Below, in pieces: positions 7,509 to 14,614 of a stretch of DNA of 14,677 nt. Made by a program: the position numbers and the translations under genes. Under the pieces are notes generated by a model that had not been told where the DNA came from, did not search any database, and worked only from the letters and a program-made list of their open reading frames with translations. The stretch spans positions 1 through 14,677 of the forward strand of contig JBFJVZ010000174.1 in assembly GCA_041623895.1 (NCBI GenBank), in the 5' to 3' direction. The stretch is from JBFJVZ01 sp041623895. Lineage in GTDB: Bacteria > Planctomycetota > Planctomycetia > Pirellulales > Pirellulaceae. Positions within the stretch are counted from its first letter, which is position 1. The number at the start of each line of letters is the position of its first letter.

Positions 7509-7660
7509 CGACATTCTCATTTCCGTCCCGGAATTTCCCGTCTTGGGCTGCCAAAATTGCCGCAAAAACTGGACTGCCTGCCGGGTATCGGACAAAGTGG
7601 GCGGAGTGGTTATTTTAGTCCTCTTCAACACTTCGTCCTCGTGGCTGGTATGAATGCGTG

Positions 7661-9328
7661 ATGCACAGAATCCTGTTTTGTTTTTTCTCTCTGGCCTTTG
7701 TTGCCAGCACGTTTGGGCAAGAAGCAGCGCCGAGTGTGGAAACCGCGCAGCGGGCTGCCGCGGCCGACGACGATGCCCTGCGTGCGATGCAATCGGATGC
7801 GATCAGTAAGCAGCGCTCCGATGCTGTTCATTGGGGTCACATCCGGGATCGCTACAGTACCTGGACCAATCACAGCAATCGCTTGATACCGGTCTATACA
7901 TTTGGTCTGACGTTGGCCGCACTACGAGAGGAAGGCAGCGTGTATGCGGATCCAAAACGGCTGGAAAAGTTATACGATCGCGTTCCGGAGGGCACGGTCA
8001 ATCCGACGGCGATGTATTACGACCAGACCGATATCTACCGGCTGCAAATGGCGGCAGTTGATGCCGGCTACAGCAACATCATCTTGATGGTTTTTGACGG
8101 CATGGATTGGCAGACAACGCGGGCAGCGGCGCTGTACAAGACCGGTCGCGTTGCTTATCAGCGCGGTCGCGGAACGGGGCTGTCATTCCAGGACTTTCGC
8201 CGTATTCAGACCGACTTTGGCTTGGTTTGCACGAGCCCGTTGTTGGCCGGCGCCAAGATCGATGTGGATGCCCAAGCCGTCATCAGTGCCGGCAGTGAGT
8301 CGACGGGTGGTTATGATCCAATCCGTGGTGGCCGTGAACCGTGGAACGAGCAAAGCGGACGCGACTATTTGTTGGGGCTGGATCGCGAGCAGCCGCACGA
8401 TGTGACCGATTCGGCCTCTTCGGCCACCAGCATGACTTGCGGCATCAAGACTTTTAACGGTGCGATTAATATTACAGCCGAGGGTGAGCAGTTGACGCCA
8501 ATCGCAAGGATCTTGCAAGACGAACAGGATTTCTTGGCCGGAATTGTTACCAACGTTCCCGTTAGCCACGCAACACCGGCAGCCGCCTACGCCAACAATG
8601 TTACGCGGAAAGACTATCAAGACATCTCGCGTGATTTGATCGGGTTACCCTCTTCATCGCACCGGGGCCAACCGTTACTGGGGGTCGATGTTCTGATCGG
8701 AGGTGGCTGGGGCGAAACAGTAAAAAGCGATAAGGGTCAGGGCGAGAACTTTGTTCCCGGAAATCGCTATCTGCATGAAGATGACTTGGCACAGGTTGAC
8801 GTCAAGAATGGCGGACTTTATCTCGTCGCCCAGCGTAGCGAAGGAAAGTCTGGGCGAAAGTCACTGATGGAAGCGGCTCAGAAAGCGGCCGATGAGGATC
8901 ATCGCTTGATCGGTTTCTACGGGGTCCGCGGCGGACATTTGCCGTTTCAGACCGCCGATGGCAAATACAACCCCACCTTCGATGTCAAAGCCGCCGAAAC
9001 ATACAGCGAGCAAGACTTGTTCGAGAATCCCACGCTGGCCGATATGACTGCGGCAGCTTTACTGAAACTCGAACAGGCAATCGACGGCTTTTGGCTAATG
9101 ATCGAGGCCGGCGACATTGACTGGGCAAACCACTCCAACAATATCGACAACAGCATCGGTGCCGTGCTCAGCGGTGAAGCAGCATTTGACGTCGTCATGC
9201 AATGGATCGACGAAAACAACGCATGGAGTTACACGGCGGTGATCATTACGGCCGATCACGGACACTTCCTGGTCATCGATGACGCCGATCGTCTGGCTGA
9301 AGCCGGCAAAAAGATGAAAAACGAATGA
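7661..9328 (+). CDS. Secreted alkaline phosphatase (PhoA superfamily)
   Basis: This zinc/magnesium phosphomonoesterase releases phosphate outside the cytoplasm. Seen (555 aa from the ATG): a signal peptide (residues 1-20, ending A-S-T-F-G-Q); metal-binding D146 in V-F-D-G-M; nucleophile Ser251 in T-D250-S-A-S-S-A-T; H303 in S-H-A-T-P-A-A; E482 and D487 with H491 in I-E-A-G-D-I-D-W-A-N-H; and D532-H533-G-H535 near the C-terminus. All expected zinc- and magnesium-site motifs can be found. It is longer than E. coli PhoA (about 470 aa) because of an extra N-terminal region (about residues 30-135) and an insertion around 165-245, both of which I recall from planctomycete homologues. The stop follows soon after the last metal motif. 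GTG 7658, directly before the ATG, is also possible. No Pho box was recognised. Confidence 0.93.
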   Translation: MHRILFCFFSLAFVASTFGQEAAPSVETAQRAAAADDDALRAMQSDAISKQRSDAVHWGHIRDRYSTWTNHSNRLIPVYTFGLTLAALREEGSVYADPKRLEKLYDRVPEGTVNPTAMYYDQTDIYRLQMAAVDAGYSNIILMVFDGMDWQTTRAAALYKTGRVAYQRGRGTGLSFQDFRRIQTDFGLVCTSPLLAGAKIDVDAQAVISAGSESTGGYDPIRGGREPWNEQSGRDYLLGLDREQPHDVTDSASSATSMTCGIKTFNGAINITAEGEQLTPIARILQDEQDFLAGIVTNVPVSHATPAAAYANNVTRKDYQDISRDLIGLPSSSHRGQPLLGVDVLIGGGWGETVKSDKGQGENFVPGNRYLHEDDLAQVDVKNGGLYLVAQRSEGKSGRKSLMEAAQKAADEDHRLIGFYGVRGGHLPFQTADGKYNPTFDVKAAETYSEQDLFENPTLADMTAAALLKLEQAIDGFWLMIEAGDIDWANHSNNIDNSIGAVLSGEAAFDVVMQWIDENNAWSYTAVIITADHGHFLVIDDADRLAEAGKKMKNE

Positions 9329-9398
9329 TTTCCCGGGGATGGGCGTCATCCGAACCCGTGTTCCCGCTGATTTCATCTGTGCACAAAGCAGCCCGGGA

Positions 9399-9407
9399 TG
9401 CTAGAAT
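9399..9407 (+). promoter_or_regulatory. Extended -10 promoter candidate for RNase III
   Basis: TGCTAGAAT matches an extended -10 (TGn plus TAGAAT, five of six to TATAAT). No good -35 is seen at the proper distance (TGTGCA at 9378-9383 is poor). A start near 9414 would give an RNase III leader of about 200 bases that includes the hairpin at 9424-9455. Confidence 0.4.
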
Positions 9408-9423
9408 GGATGTAAGTCGCATA

Positions 9424-9455
9424 CCGGCGGGCGGGTAGCGTTACCCGTTCGCCGG
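9424..9455. repeat. Strong 14-bp hairpin between phosphatase and RNase III
   Basis: The arms 9424-9437 and 9442-9455 pair over all 14 positions if two G-U wobbles are allowed, with a 4-base loop GCGT. The sequence holds GGGTAGCG, as does the hairpin at 14355-14377. It lies 96 bases after the phosphatase stop and could terminate that gene, though no T-run follows, or fold in the RNase III leader. Confidence 0.6.
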
Positions 9456-9613
9456 CGTGTGACATGCAGATAATCTTACTGTCTTCGTGTCACCGCTCTC
9501 GATCCGTTAGATCAATCAAGGGAGTCGCATCGTTTGCAACAGCGACGATGTGATTCACATTCCCGGTTGGTTGACCGCTCGTGATGTGGCTCGGCAAACA
9601 ATGCTGTCACATT

Positions 9614-10426
9614 ATGAATTCTTCTGAATCTTCTAAACACTCGCAACTCAGCATCAACCTGGTCGATGACGCTGAGGGAATCGTTGGCTCTGATCAAGCG
9701 TCCAAAATAGCGCGTTGCCAGGAGTTGATCGACTATCGCTTCAAGGATGAGTCATTATTGCTTTCGGCTCTGACCCACGCGTCTGGGGCAGCACATCGTT
9801 TGGCCAGCAATGAACGATTGGAGTTTTTGGGTGATGCGGTGCTTGGTCTTACGATATGCCATTGGCTGTACGAGACGTATCCGGAATACAGCGAAGGTGA
9901 TTTGACCAAGATTAAATCAGCCATTGTCAGCCGCCAGTCGTGTGGAAAGATTGCTTGTGAAATTGGCTTGGACGCGTGCTTGATTGTTGGCCGCGGCGTG
10001 ACGCGCAACCGCAGCTTTCCTAGATCGCTGGTCAGTGATGTGTTTGAGGCTGTGATTGCCGCGATCTATCTGGATGGTGGGGCGGCGGTTGTACGGGAAC
10101 GATTGAAGACCTGGTTGACCGACGACGTTCTAGCCGCGGTGGAAAGTCAAGGAGCAAACAATTTTAAATCTTCCTTGCAGCAGCGGGCGCAACGAGAATT
10201 GGCCAACACGCCGGTCTACCGACTCAAACGCGAAACGGGGCCGGATCACCGAAAAACATTTCTGATTTGTGCGGTGATTGGCGATCGCGAGTTTACCGCG
10301 GCTTGGGGAAGCAACAAAAAAGACGCGGAACAGCGGGCCGCAGCCAACGCCCTGGCGGAACTGAATGACGAGGAACTGCCACATCCTTTCGAGCGGGATC
10401 CGCTGAACAACACTGCTGGCGAGTGA
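9614..10426 (+). CDS. rnc: Ribonuclease III
   Basis: This endonuclease cuts double-stranded RNA during rRNA and mRNA processing in the cytoplasm. Seen (270 aa from ATG 9614): the RNase III signature N66-E-R-L-E70-F-L-G-D74 and the second metal motif S-D142-V-F-E145-A, matching E. coli E38/E41/D45 and D114/E117. A C-terminal double-stranded RNA-binding domain spans about residues 183-250 (G-P-D-H-R-K-T-F, then G-S-N-K-K-D-A-E-Q-R-A-A). About 30 residues precede the catalytic domain, a longer N-terminus than in E. coli (226 aa in total). GTG 9581 would add 11 residues (MMWLGKQCCHI) with no family support, so ATG 9614 is preferred. Its leader may carry the hairpin at 9424-9455; RNase III often cuts its own leader in other bacteria. 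Confidence 0.95.
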   Translation: MNSSESSKHSQLSINLVDDAEGIVGSDQASKIARCQELIDYRFKDESLLLSALTHASGAAHRLASNERLEFLGDAVLGLTICHWLYETYPEYSEGDLTKIKSAIVSRQSCGKIACEIGLDACLIVGRGVTRNRSFPRSLVSDVFEAVIAAIYLDGGAAVVRERLKTWLTDDVLAAVESQGANNFKSSLQQRAQRELANTPVYRLKRETGPDHRKTFLICAVIGDREFTAAWGSNKKDAEQRAAANALAELNDEELPHPFERDPLNNTAGE

Positions 10427-10530
10427 TTTCTATCGCCCGAAACAGTTCGCTCGTAGCGGCACAAAGATGAGCCGTGGGCCGTTGGGCACCGAACCTTCAT
10501 CGGCCAGTCGCCACTATTAACAGGCCGTTT

Positions 10531-10555
10531 GCGAGGGACATCATTTATCCCTCGC
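10531..10555. repeat. Perfect 8-bp hairpin, possible convergent terminator
   Basis: GCGAGGGA (10531-10538), a 9-base AT-rich loop, TCCCTCGC (10548-10555). It sits 104 bases after the RNase III stop. No T-run follows on either strand, so factor-independent termination is uncertain. Confidence 0.5.
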
Positions 10556-10571
10556 TGACGTGTTGGGTTAC

Positions 10572-10603
10572 TGAATCAACAAGGCGTGACGCGTCGCGGC
10601 TCA
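10572..10603. repeat. Dispersed repeat fragment (copy B)
   Basis: TGAATCAACAAG (10572-10583) is followed by ACGCGTCGCGGCTCA (10589-10603). The same modules occur at 7433-7460 in the opposite order, with one mismatch in the longer module. Confidence 0.55.
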
Positions 10604-10799
10604 CGAATTGACAGCCTGGTGCTCTGTCAACTTTTGACTTTCGGGTAGCCGGATTCGCCAGAATTCGGTTCGTTCCAAGATTCCCCGAAGTCTGGCGACA
10701 TCGGCTACGACCACAACCCTAAGATTGAATCTGGACCAAGCACTGGCCGAACGTATGGTGACTTCCGCTACGGTTTCCAATTCTGCCATGATCTGGCTG

Positions 10800-12014
10800 C
10801 TACTGGCTCGGCATCTGAAAGCTGGGTGGAAGAGCGAACGCATCCACTGATTCGGCGGCTGTCGTATCCGAATCCGCTGGAGCCTTATTTTCGTTCTCCT
10901 GGTTTGGCAGGGGTGGCTCCGCGGCCGAAGGTATGGCTGACTCGGTCGTGGTCAGGTTCCCCGTCTCCAAGCTGGGCTTGATCAGCTTGGCCGAGGGTAT
11001 TGATGTTGTCCCGGTAGCCGGTGCCACCTTAGCGCCCGTGTCGCTGGCGGCGGACTGGCTCGTTTGCCGAATTCCACTTTCCGGGCCAGTCATCGGTAAG
11101 GCTGCTTTTGCGATGGTTGCTTGTGGCCCGGAGAGTTGTGCCAGCATTTCTCGGGCGCGGTCGACGGCCTGTTTGACCGATGCATCTTGGGTGGCATCGG
11201 TGGCAAATTTCATGACATTGGTCAAGTGTTCTTGCGCATCCTTGGTTTCACCTGCCTTGAAGTGCAAGTAAGCCATGTTGAAATGTGCGACCGCGGGCTT
11301 GTTATTGGCTTTCAAGACGGTGAAGGCACCATCTTGGTCACCCGATTCGAATTTGACGCTTGCCAGGTTGTTCGCGTAACGCGATGTTCCCGGTGCCAGT
11401 TCAAGTGCGCGGCTGAGCGTTTGCTGGGCAGCAGCATAGTTGCCCATTTTGCTGAGCGTCAGGCCCAAATCGTTGTACAAGCCGGCATCCTTGGGATTCT
11501 GCTTGATTGACCGTCCAAAGAAATCAGCCGCTTGAGTGTGATTGCCCTGACGAAAATGAAGGCGGGCGATGTTGGTCAGCGCATCGGGGTAATTCGGTTC
11601 ACGTTCGAGCGCTTTGGTGTAGTTTTCCATCGCTTTCTGCAAGTTGCCGGTCGATTCCCACAATCGTCCGTTGGCAACCAGAACTTCCGGATCGACTTCG
11701 ACCTCGCGGTCCAGTCGCAGGGGATCGACGTCCGAACCAGCTTCGGCTGGGTCGGTTTTCTGTTTAGCGCTGGCAAACAAACCGGTGACTGCTTCGCCTG
11801 ATTTTCTCCAAACGGTCTTGGTGCCCTGAGCAATCGACTCGGTAACGCCGGGTGATGTTTGAGTGGCCGCGGGGGTCGACTTGGAAAAGGGGTTTAAGGA
11901 GGCAAATCTTGATCCCGTGCGGTTGGCACACCCCGTTGCGGACAGCACCAACGAACCTGTCAGCAAAGTTGCTAGCAGAGCGCGGCGATTCTTGATTGGA
12001 CGATTCACGATCAT
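10800..12014 (-). CDS. TPR-repeat lipoprotein
   Basis: The 404-aa protein has a lipoprotein-type signal (K-N-R-R, hydrophobic stretch, S-A-T-G-C29), so it is probably anchored by lipid at Cys29 in the envelope. A Ser/Thr-rich linker (residues 30-105) leads to about five tetratricopeptide repeats at 108-273, visible as A-x3-Y-x-K-A-L-E-x-x-P-N and related units. The C-terminal third is low-complexity, rich in Ser, Thr, Pro and Ala. TPRs hold protein partners; the partner is unknown. The chosen start, ATG 12014, has GGAG only two bases upstream. A longer version from ATG 12071 or GTG 12074 would add about 20 residues before the signal. The gene lies convergent to RNase III and downstream of a terminator, so it is probably transcribed on its own. 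Confidence 0.85.
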   Translation of the reverse strand: MIVNRPIKNRRALLATLLTGSLVLSATGCANRTGSRFASLNPFSKSTPAATQTSPGVTESIAQGTKTVWRKSGEAVTGLFASAKQKTDPAEAGSDVDPLRLDREVEVDPEVLVANGRLWESTGNLQKAMENYTKALEREPNYPDALTNIARLHFRQGNHTQAADFFGRSIKQNPKDAGLYNDLGLTLSKMGNYAAAQQTLSRALELAPGTSRYANNLASVKFESGDQDGAFTVLKANNKPAVAHFNMAYLHFKAGETKDAQEHLTNVMKFATDATQDASVKQAVDRAREMLAQLSGPQATIAKAALPMTGPESGIRQTSQSAASDTGAKVAPATGTTSIPSAKLIKPSLETGNLTTTESAIPSAAEPPLPNQENENKAPADSDTTAAESVDAFALPPSFQMPSQ

Positions 12015-12162
12015 TTCTCCAGGGGCGATCGGTTTCACAACGACAAGATTTGTGTTGGAACCATTGTCCATCACTGTGGGATGTTTTGATAGTTCCGATT
12101 ATGTCAATCGGCGCAACCACTTTGACGACTTCAGCATTGATCGAGCCGATACCTGTAAAAAC

Positions 12163-12194
12163 AAAAAAAAGCGATCTCGGCTGCCGAGATCGCT
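12163..12194 (-). terminator. Intrinsic terminator of the 12232-12834 gene
   Basis: Read on the minus strand, AGCGATCTCGG (12194-12184), a 3-base loop and CCGAGATCGCT form a perfect 11-bp stem. It runs into eight T residues (12170-12163), then G and more T. It begins 38 bases after the stop of the upstream minus-strand gene and separates it from the TPR lipoprotein gene. Confidence 0.92.
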
Positions 12195-12231
12195 TTCATT
12201 TCTCTTATCGATTGCTAGCTTGATCAGGCCA

Positions 12232-12834
12232 TCATTGCTGCGATCCGCCGCCGCCCCCGGCCTGTGTCGAGCCTGACGTGCCGGCGGCACTGGTCGATGG
12301 CAACTTGGGAGCCGGCAGTTGTTCCATCCACATCCGATTGATCTGTGTTCCCCAGGCTCCAGAGGCTGTCGCCGGTTCGATGTCGGTGATGTAGACCATT
12401 GGCTCCGGCCCGGTTTGGTACAGTCGAGACAGTGCGTCGCGAACCGAGGCCACACGGGCGTTGGTTTCGTCCTGCGAACGTCCTCGCAAGACATAGATTT
12501 CTCGTCGGTTGACGGGTGATTGTGTCGCGATCCAGCGTACGCGCCCATGGCCGGAGGCCAGCAATTCACCGTCGCTGTCACGGAACAATTCGTGTCCAAT
12601 CGTGTTGTGCAATCGCCAGCCATTGCGCTTCATGATTTCAAATGGGGCGATGACTTGCAGTGCGTCCGACTCCACGAACGGCTCGGGCCAGGCATTATTG
12701 CGATGATGGCCAACTCCGACGTTGTGCCAGAACCGCTTCCATTGCTGATGCCAATCGGCCGACACGGTGTTGGAGCCCATCACCGCGAGGATGATCGCAA
12801 AGAGAGCCCGTTGAAAGATTGAATTGCGTCGCAT
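12232..12834 (-). CDS. Exported protein of unknown function
   Basis: The 200-aa protein has a signal peptide (residues 1-26, ending T-V-S-A-D). The mature part begins with a Trp/His-rich stretch (W-H-Q-Q-W-K-R-F-W-H), followed by H-H-R-N-N-A-W-P-E-P-F. I recall similar openings in other planctomycete proteins, but no named family. Residues about 97-142 form a strand-helix pattern (R-R-E-I-Y-V-L-R-G, then A-R-V-A-S-V-R-D-A-L) faintly like the beta-alpha unit of OmpA-type peptidoglycan-binding domains; this is weak. The tail is Gly/Ser/Gln-rich. The start is well supported by GGAAGGAA five bases upstream. It ends at a strong intrinsic terminator and has its own promoter-like site, so it is probably a single-gene unit. 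Confidence 0.82.
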   Translation of the reverse strand: MRRNSIFQRALFAIILAVMGSNTVSADWHQQWKRFWHNVGVGHHRNNAWPEPFVESDALQVIAPFEIMKRNGWRLHNTIGHELFRDSDGELLASGHGRVRWIATQSPVNRREIYVLRGRSQDETNARVASVRDALSRLYQTGPEPMVYITDIEPATASGAWGTQINRMWMEQLPAPKLPSTSAAGTSGSTQAGGGGGSQQ

Positions 12835-12839
12835 GGCAG

Positions 12840-12847
12840 TTCCTTCC
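12840..12847 (-). promoter_or_regulatory. Strong Shine-Dalgarno site
   Basis: GGAAGGAA on the minus strand lies five bases before the ATG at 12834. It is the clearest ribosome-binding site in the window and fixes the start of the exported unknown protein; most other genes here have weak or no such site. Confidence 0.7.
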
Positions 12848-12976
12848 GCCTTCGTTCATCCACGGGGATGACTTCGTCAACGAATATGTGAGCTGTTGAA
12901 TTGAAACGACAGCACGGTCCTTGTGCGGTCTCTGTACTCATCGGCCGGTGACCCGCCCGCTCTTCCGATACGACTG

Positions 12977-13006
12977 ATATCACCTCCAATCCGGAATAAC
13001 CGTCAA
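12977..13006 (-). promoter_or_regulatory. Promoter candidate for the 12232-12834 gene
   Basis: On the minus strand, TTGACG (13006-13001) and TGATAT (12982-12977) are 18 bases apart, giving five of six matches to the -35 and fair matches to the -10. It would give a leader of about 135 bases. It overlaps the end of the S4-domain gene's downstream region by position only, so this is a sequence-based guess. Confidence 0.35.
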
Positions 13007-13017
13007 AGTTGAATGCT

Positions 13018-13242
13018 CTAATCAAAACAGTCCTGCGTCACGGTCAAACTTTCACCAACCGCGTCCACCCGGTCGCCGATTGACAATTGCTTGCGCCGGC
13101 GTGTTTCTACTTGACCGTTGACGAATACCTCGCCCGCTTGAATACGCAATTTGGCTTCACCGCCGGTGCCGACCAGCCCGGATCGCTTCAAGAAGTCATC
13201 CAGTCGAATGGTTGGCGCGTCGTTGCTGGTGTTATCGTTCAT
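13018..13242 (-). CDS. Small S4-domain RNA-binding protein (YbcJ-like)
   Basis: The 74-aa protein is almost entirely an S4 RNA-binding fold: I-R-L-D-D-F-L-K, then G-L-V-G-T-G-G-E-A-K, I-Q-A-G-E-V-F-V-N-G, E-T-R-R-R-K-Q-L and I-G-D-R-V. This matches the YbcJ/S4_2 family, small cytoplasmic proteins thought to bind structured RNA, perhaps on the ribosome. Length is normal for the family. The ATG overlaps the stop of the upstream nuclease-family gene as ATGA, so it is probably translated by coupling from that gene. The target RNA is unknown. Confidence 0.92.
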   Translation of the reverse strand: MNDNTSNDAPTIRLDDFLKRSGLVGTGGEAKLRIQAGEVFVNGQVETRRRKQLSIGDRVDAVGESLTVTQDCFD

Positions 13243-14291
13243 TGGACTATGAACGTTGCCTGAACTGGATAATGGTCACTCAAATCACGTTCGCTGGCGG
13301 GTAACTTCCAAAACTGCTCCCAGTGCTCCTCGGCACCGTCGGCTTTGCCTTGGATCGCCAACTCGGGCAGCACCTCGATCTTCTCGAACACCAGATCGCG
13401 GCGTGTGGGATCATCTTCCAGCAATGATTTGCTGACCAAGATCCGATCAAACTGCCGATCGGCAAGCAAGTGTGTTTGCCGATCCTGTCTTGAAAGCTTC
13501 AGGTGCAAATCGTACAGATCGTCTTCGACCGACTCTGTTTCACGTCCGCAAAGCACCGCCAGGTCACTGCCGATGCGAGTCGTGTCGCCCCGTTCCTCCG
13601 TATTCGTATCCCCAAGCACGATCACGTTTTCACCACCAGCGATCGTGTCTTTGATCCAGTGATGGATCAGTCTTGCTTGTCGCATCCGTAACTCTTCCCC
13701 TTCGGGGCGTGAGCGCAGGTGGATATTGATCACAATGACTCGCTCGACATCGTTGCCGACAGGGAATTGAAACACGGCCATCAAATGTTTTGACACATTG
13801 TAGTAACGCTTGTCGGCGGACATTGATTTGGTCTGCATTAACTGCGTGGCCGACAACACGTCCGCGGGCGCACGGAAAATGATACCGACATCCTGTTCGG
13901 TAAAATGATCTTTACTTTCGATGCCCAACTCTTCGTAATCGAGTTGATGATTGCGTTCCAAGGCTTGTGTCAGGTACCACAGGATGCGACGGCTCTCGAC
14001 TTCTTGTAGTGCCAGGATTGTCGGCTTTGCTTTGCTGATACTCTTGGCAATCGCATCGCGGTGCCAGGCCCAGGCGGGGCGGTTGGGCGCGGTTTTTTCC
14101 CGCGCAAGTTTGCTGTAGTTGTCCCCCGAGATATCATCGAAGAACCATTCCAGGTTCCACGTCATGACCGTCAGTCGTTGCTGATTGCCAGCCGTGGGCG
14201 ATGTACCCTGTGCGGGCAACGCCGTGACCGCCGGCACGCAATGGAGCAAGCAGGCAGCAAGTAGATGGCGGTAATAAGAGGATCGGGACAC
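13239..14291 (-). CDS. Secreted endonuclease/exonuclease/phosphatase family protein
   Basis: The 350-aa metal-dependent phosphoesterase has the DNase I/exonuclease III fold. A signal peptide spans about residues 1-26. Catalytic landmarks follow in order: T-W-N46-L-E-W-F; L-Q-E97-V-E; N-I-H191-L-R-S-R; G-D228-T-N230; F-D282-R-I-L; and S-D339-H340-Y-P. All core residues of the fold are present, so it should be active on a phosphodiester or phosphomonoester, possibly extracellular nucleic acid; the substrate is not evident. The start is GTG 14291: the upstream ATG near 14304 is out of frame and internal ATGs would lose the signal. No Shine-Dalgarno site is seen. It is followed by the S4-domain gene with an ATGA overlap. 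Confidence 0.9.
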   Translation of the reverse strand: MSRSSYYRHLLAACLLHCVPAVTALPAQGTSPTAGNQQRLTVMTWNLEWFFDDISGDNYSKLAREKTAPNRPAWAWHRDAIAKSISKAKPTILALQEVESRRILWYLTQALERNHQLDYEELGIESKDHFTEQDVGIIFRAPADVLSATQLMQTKSMSADKRYYNVSKHLMAVFQFPVGNDVERVIVINIHLRSRPEGEELRMRQARLIHHWIKDTIAGGENVIVLGDTNTEERGDTTRIGSDLAVLCGRETESVEDDLYDLHLKLSRQDRQTHLLADRQFDRILVSKSLLEDDPTRRDLVFEKIEVLPELAIQGKADGAEEHWEQFWKLPASERDLSDHYPVQATFIVQ

Positions 14292-14354
14292 GGCGGCTCC
14301 GCATTGATGGTGGACGCTGCTCGTGCTGCGGTTCAGCTAGAATTAAGTGCTAAC

Positions 14355-14377
14355 GGGTAGCGGAGGTCGCGCTACCC
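14355..14377. repeat. GGGTAGCG hairpin
   Basis: GGGTAGCG (14355-14362), a 7-base loop and CGCTACCC (14370-14377) pair perfectly. TAGAAT lies 11 bases before it. The hairpin at 9424-9455 also follows a TAGAAT and contains GGGTAGCG, so the two may be one repeat type. Confidence 0.55.
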
Positions 14378-14614
14378 TGGGATTGAGTTGAAACGGAGCA
14401 CGGATCTGGTGGCGATGGCAGCGGCAAAACGCGGTGTCAGTTTACCCGGAATCCGACGCGTGGATGACCGTAGCGGGCGATGCCATGCGGTGAAGGTGCC
14501 CAAGGTTGTTTACAATGATTCACCGCGTGGGAGGCGGATTGTGCCGCAAGCGAGGCGAAATTGAGTATGGGCTCCACTCGTGCTGCTTCCACGTTGAACT
14601 TGTGGGTAACGAGC

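Larger units (their letters stand above)
7304..7660. other. Gene-free spacer with repeat fragments
   Basis: This stretch of 357 bases between the Lgt-like gene and the phosphatase holds no convincing plus-strand gene. It contains a repeat fragment shared with the spacer after RNase III (7433-7460) and a perfect small hairpin (7490-7508). The minus strand stays open from 7434 back into the Lgt-like gene. A weak promoter-like pair for the phosphatase is CGGACA (7589-7594), 16 bases, TATTTT (7611-7616); each hexamer matches consensus at only four positions, so it is not listed separately. Confidence 0.6.
10427..10799. other. Convergent gene-free spacer rich in repeat fragments
   Basis: This stretch of 373 bases lies between RNase III (plus) and the TPR lipoprotein gene (minus). 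It contains a perfect 8-bp hairpin (10531-10555) and the second copy of the shared repeat modules (10572-10603). A minus-strand frame (10843 to 10601) overlaps the end of the TPR gene and would encode up to 80 residues, with no start signal or recognisable family. I see no supported gene. Confidence 0.6.

Noticed and set aside
9581..9613. GTG 9581 start for RNase III
   Set aside because: The added 11 residues have no counterpart in the family, and ATG 9614 gives a normal start.
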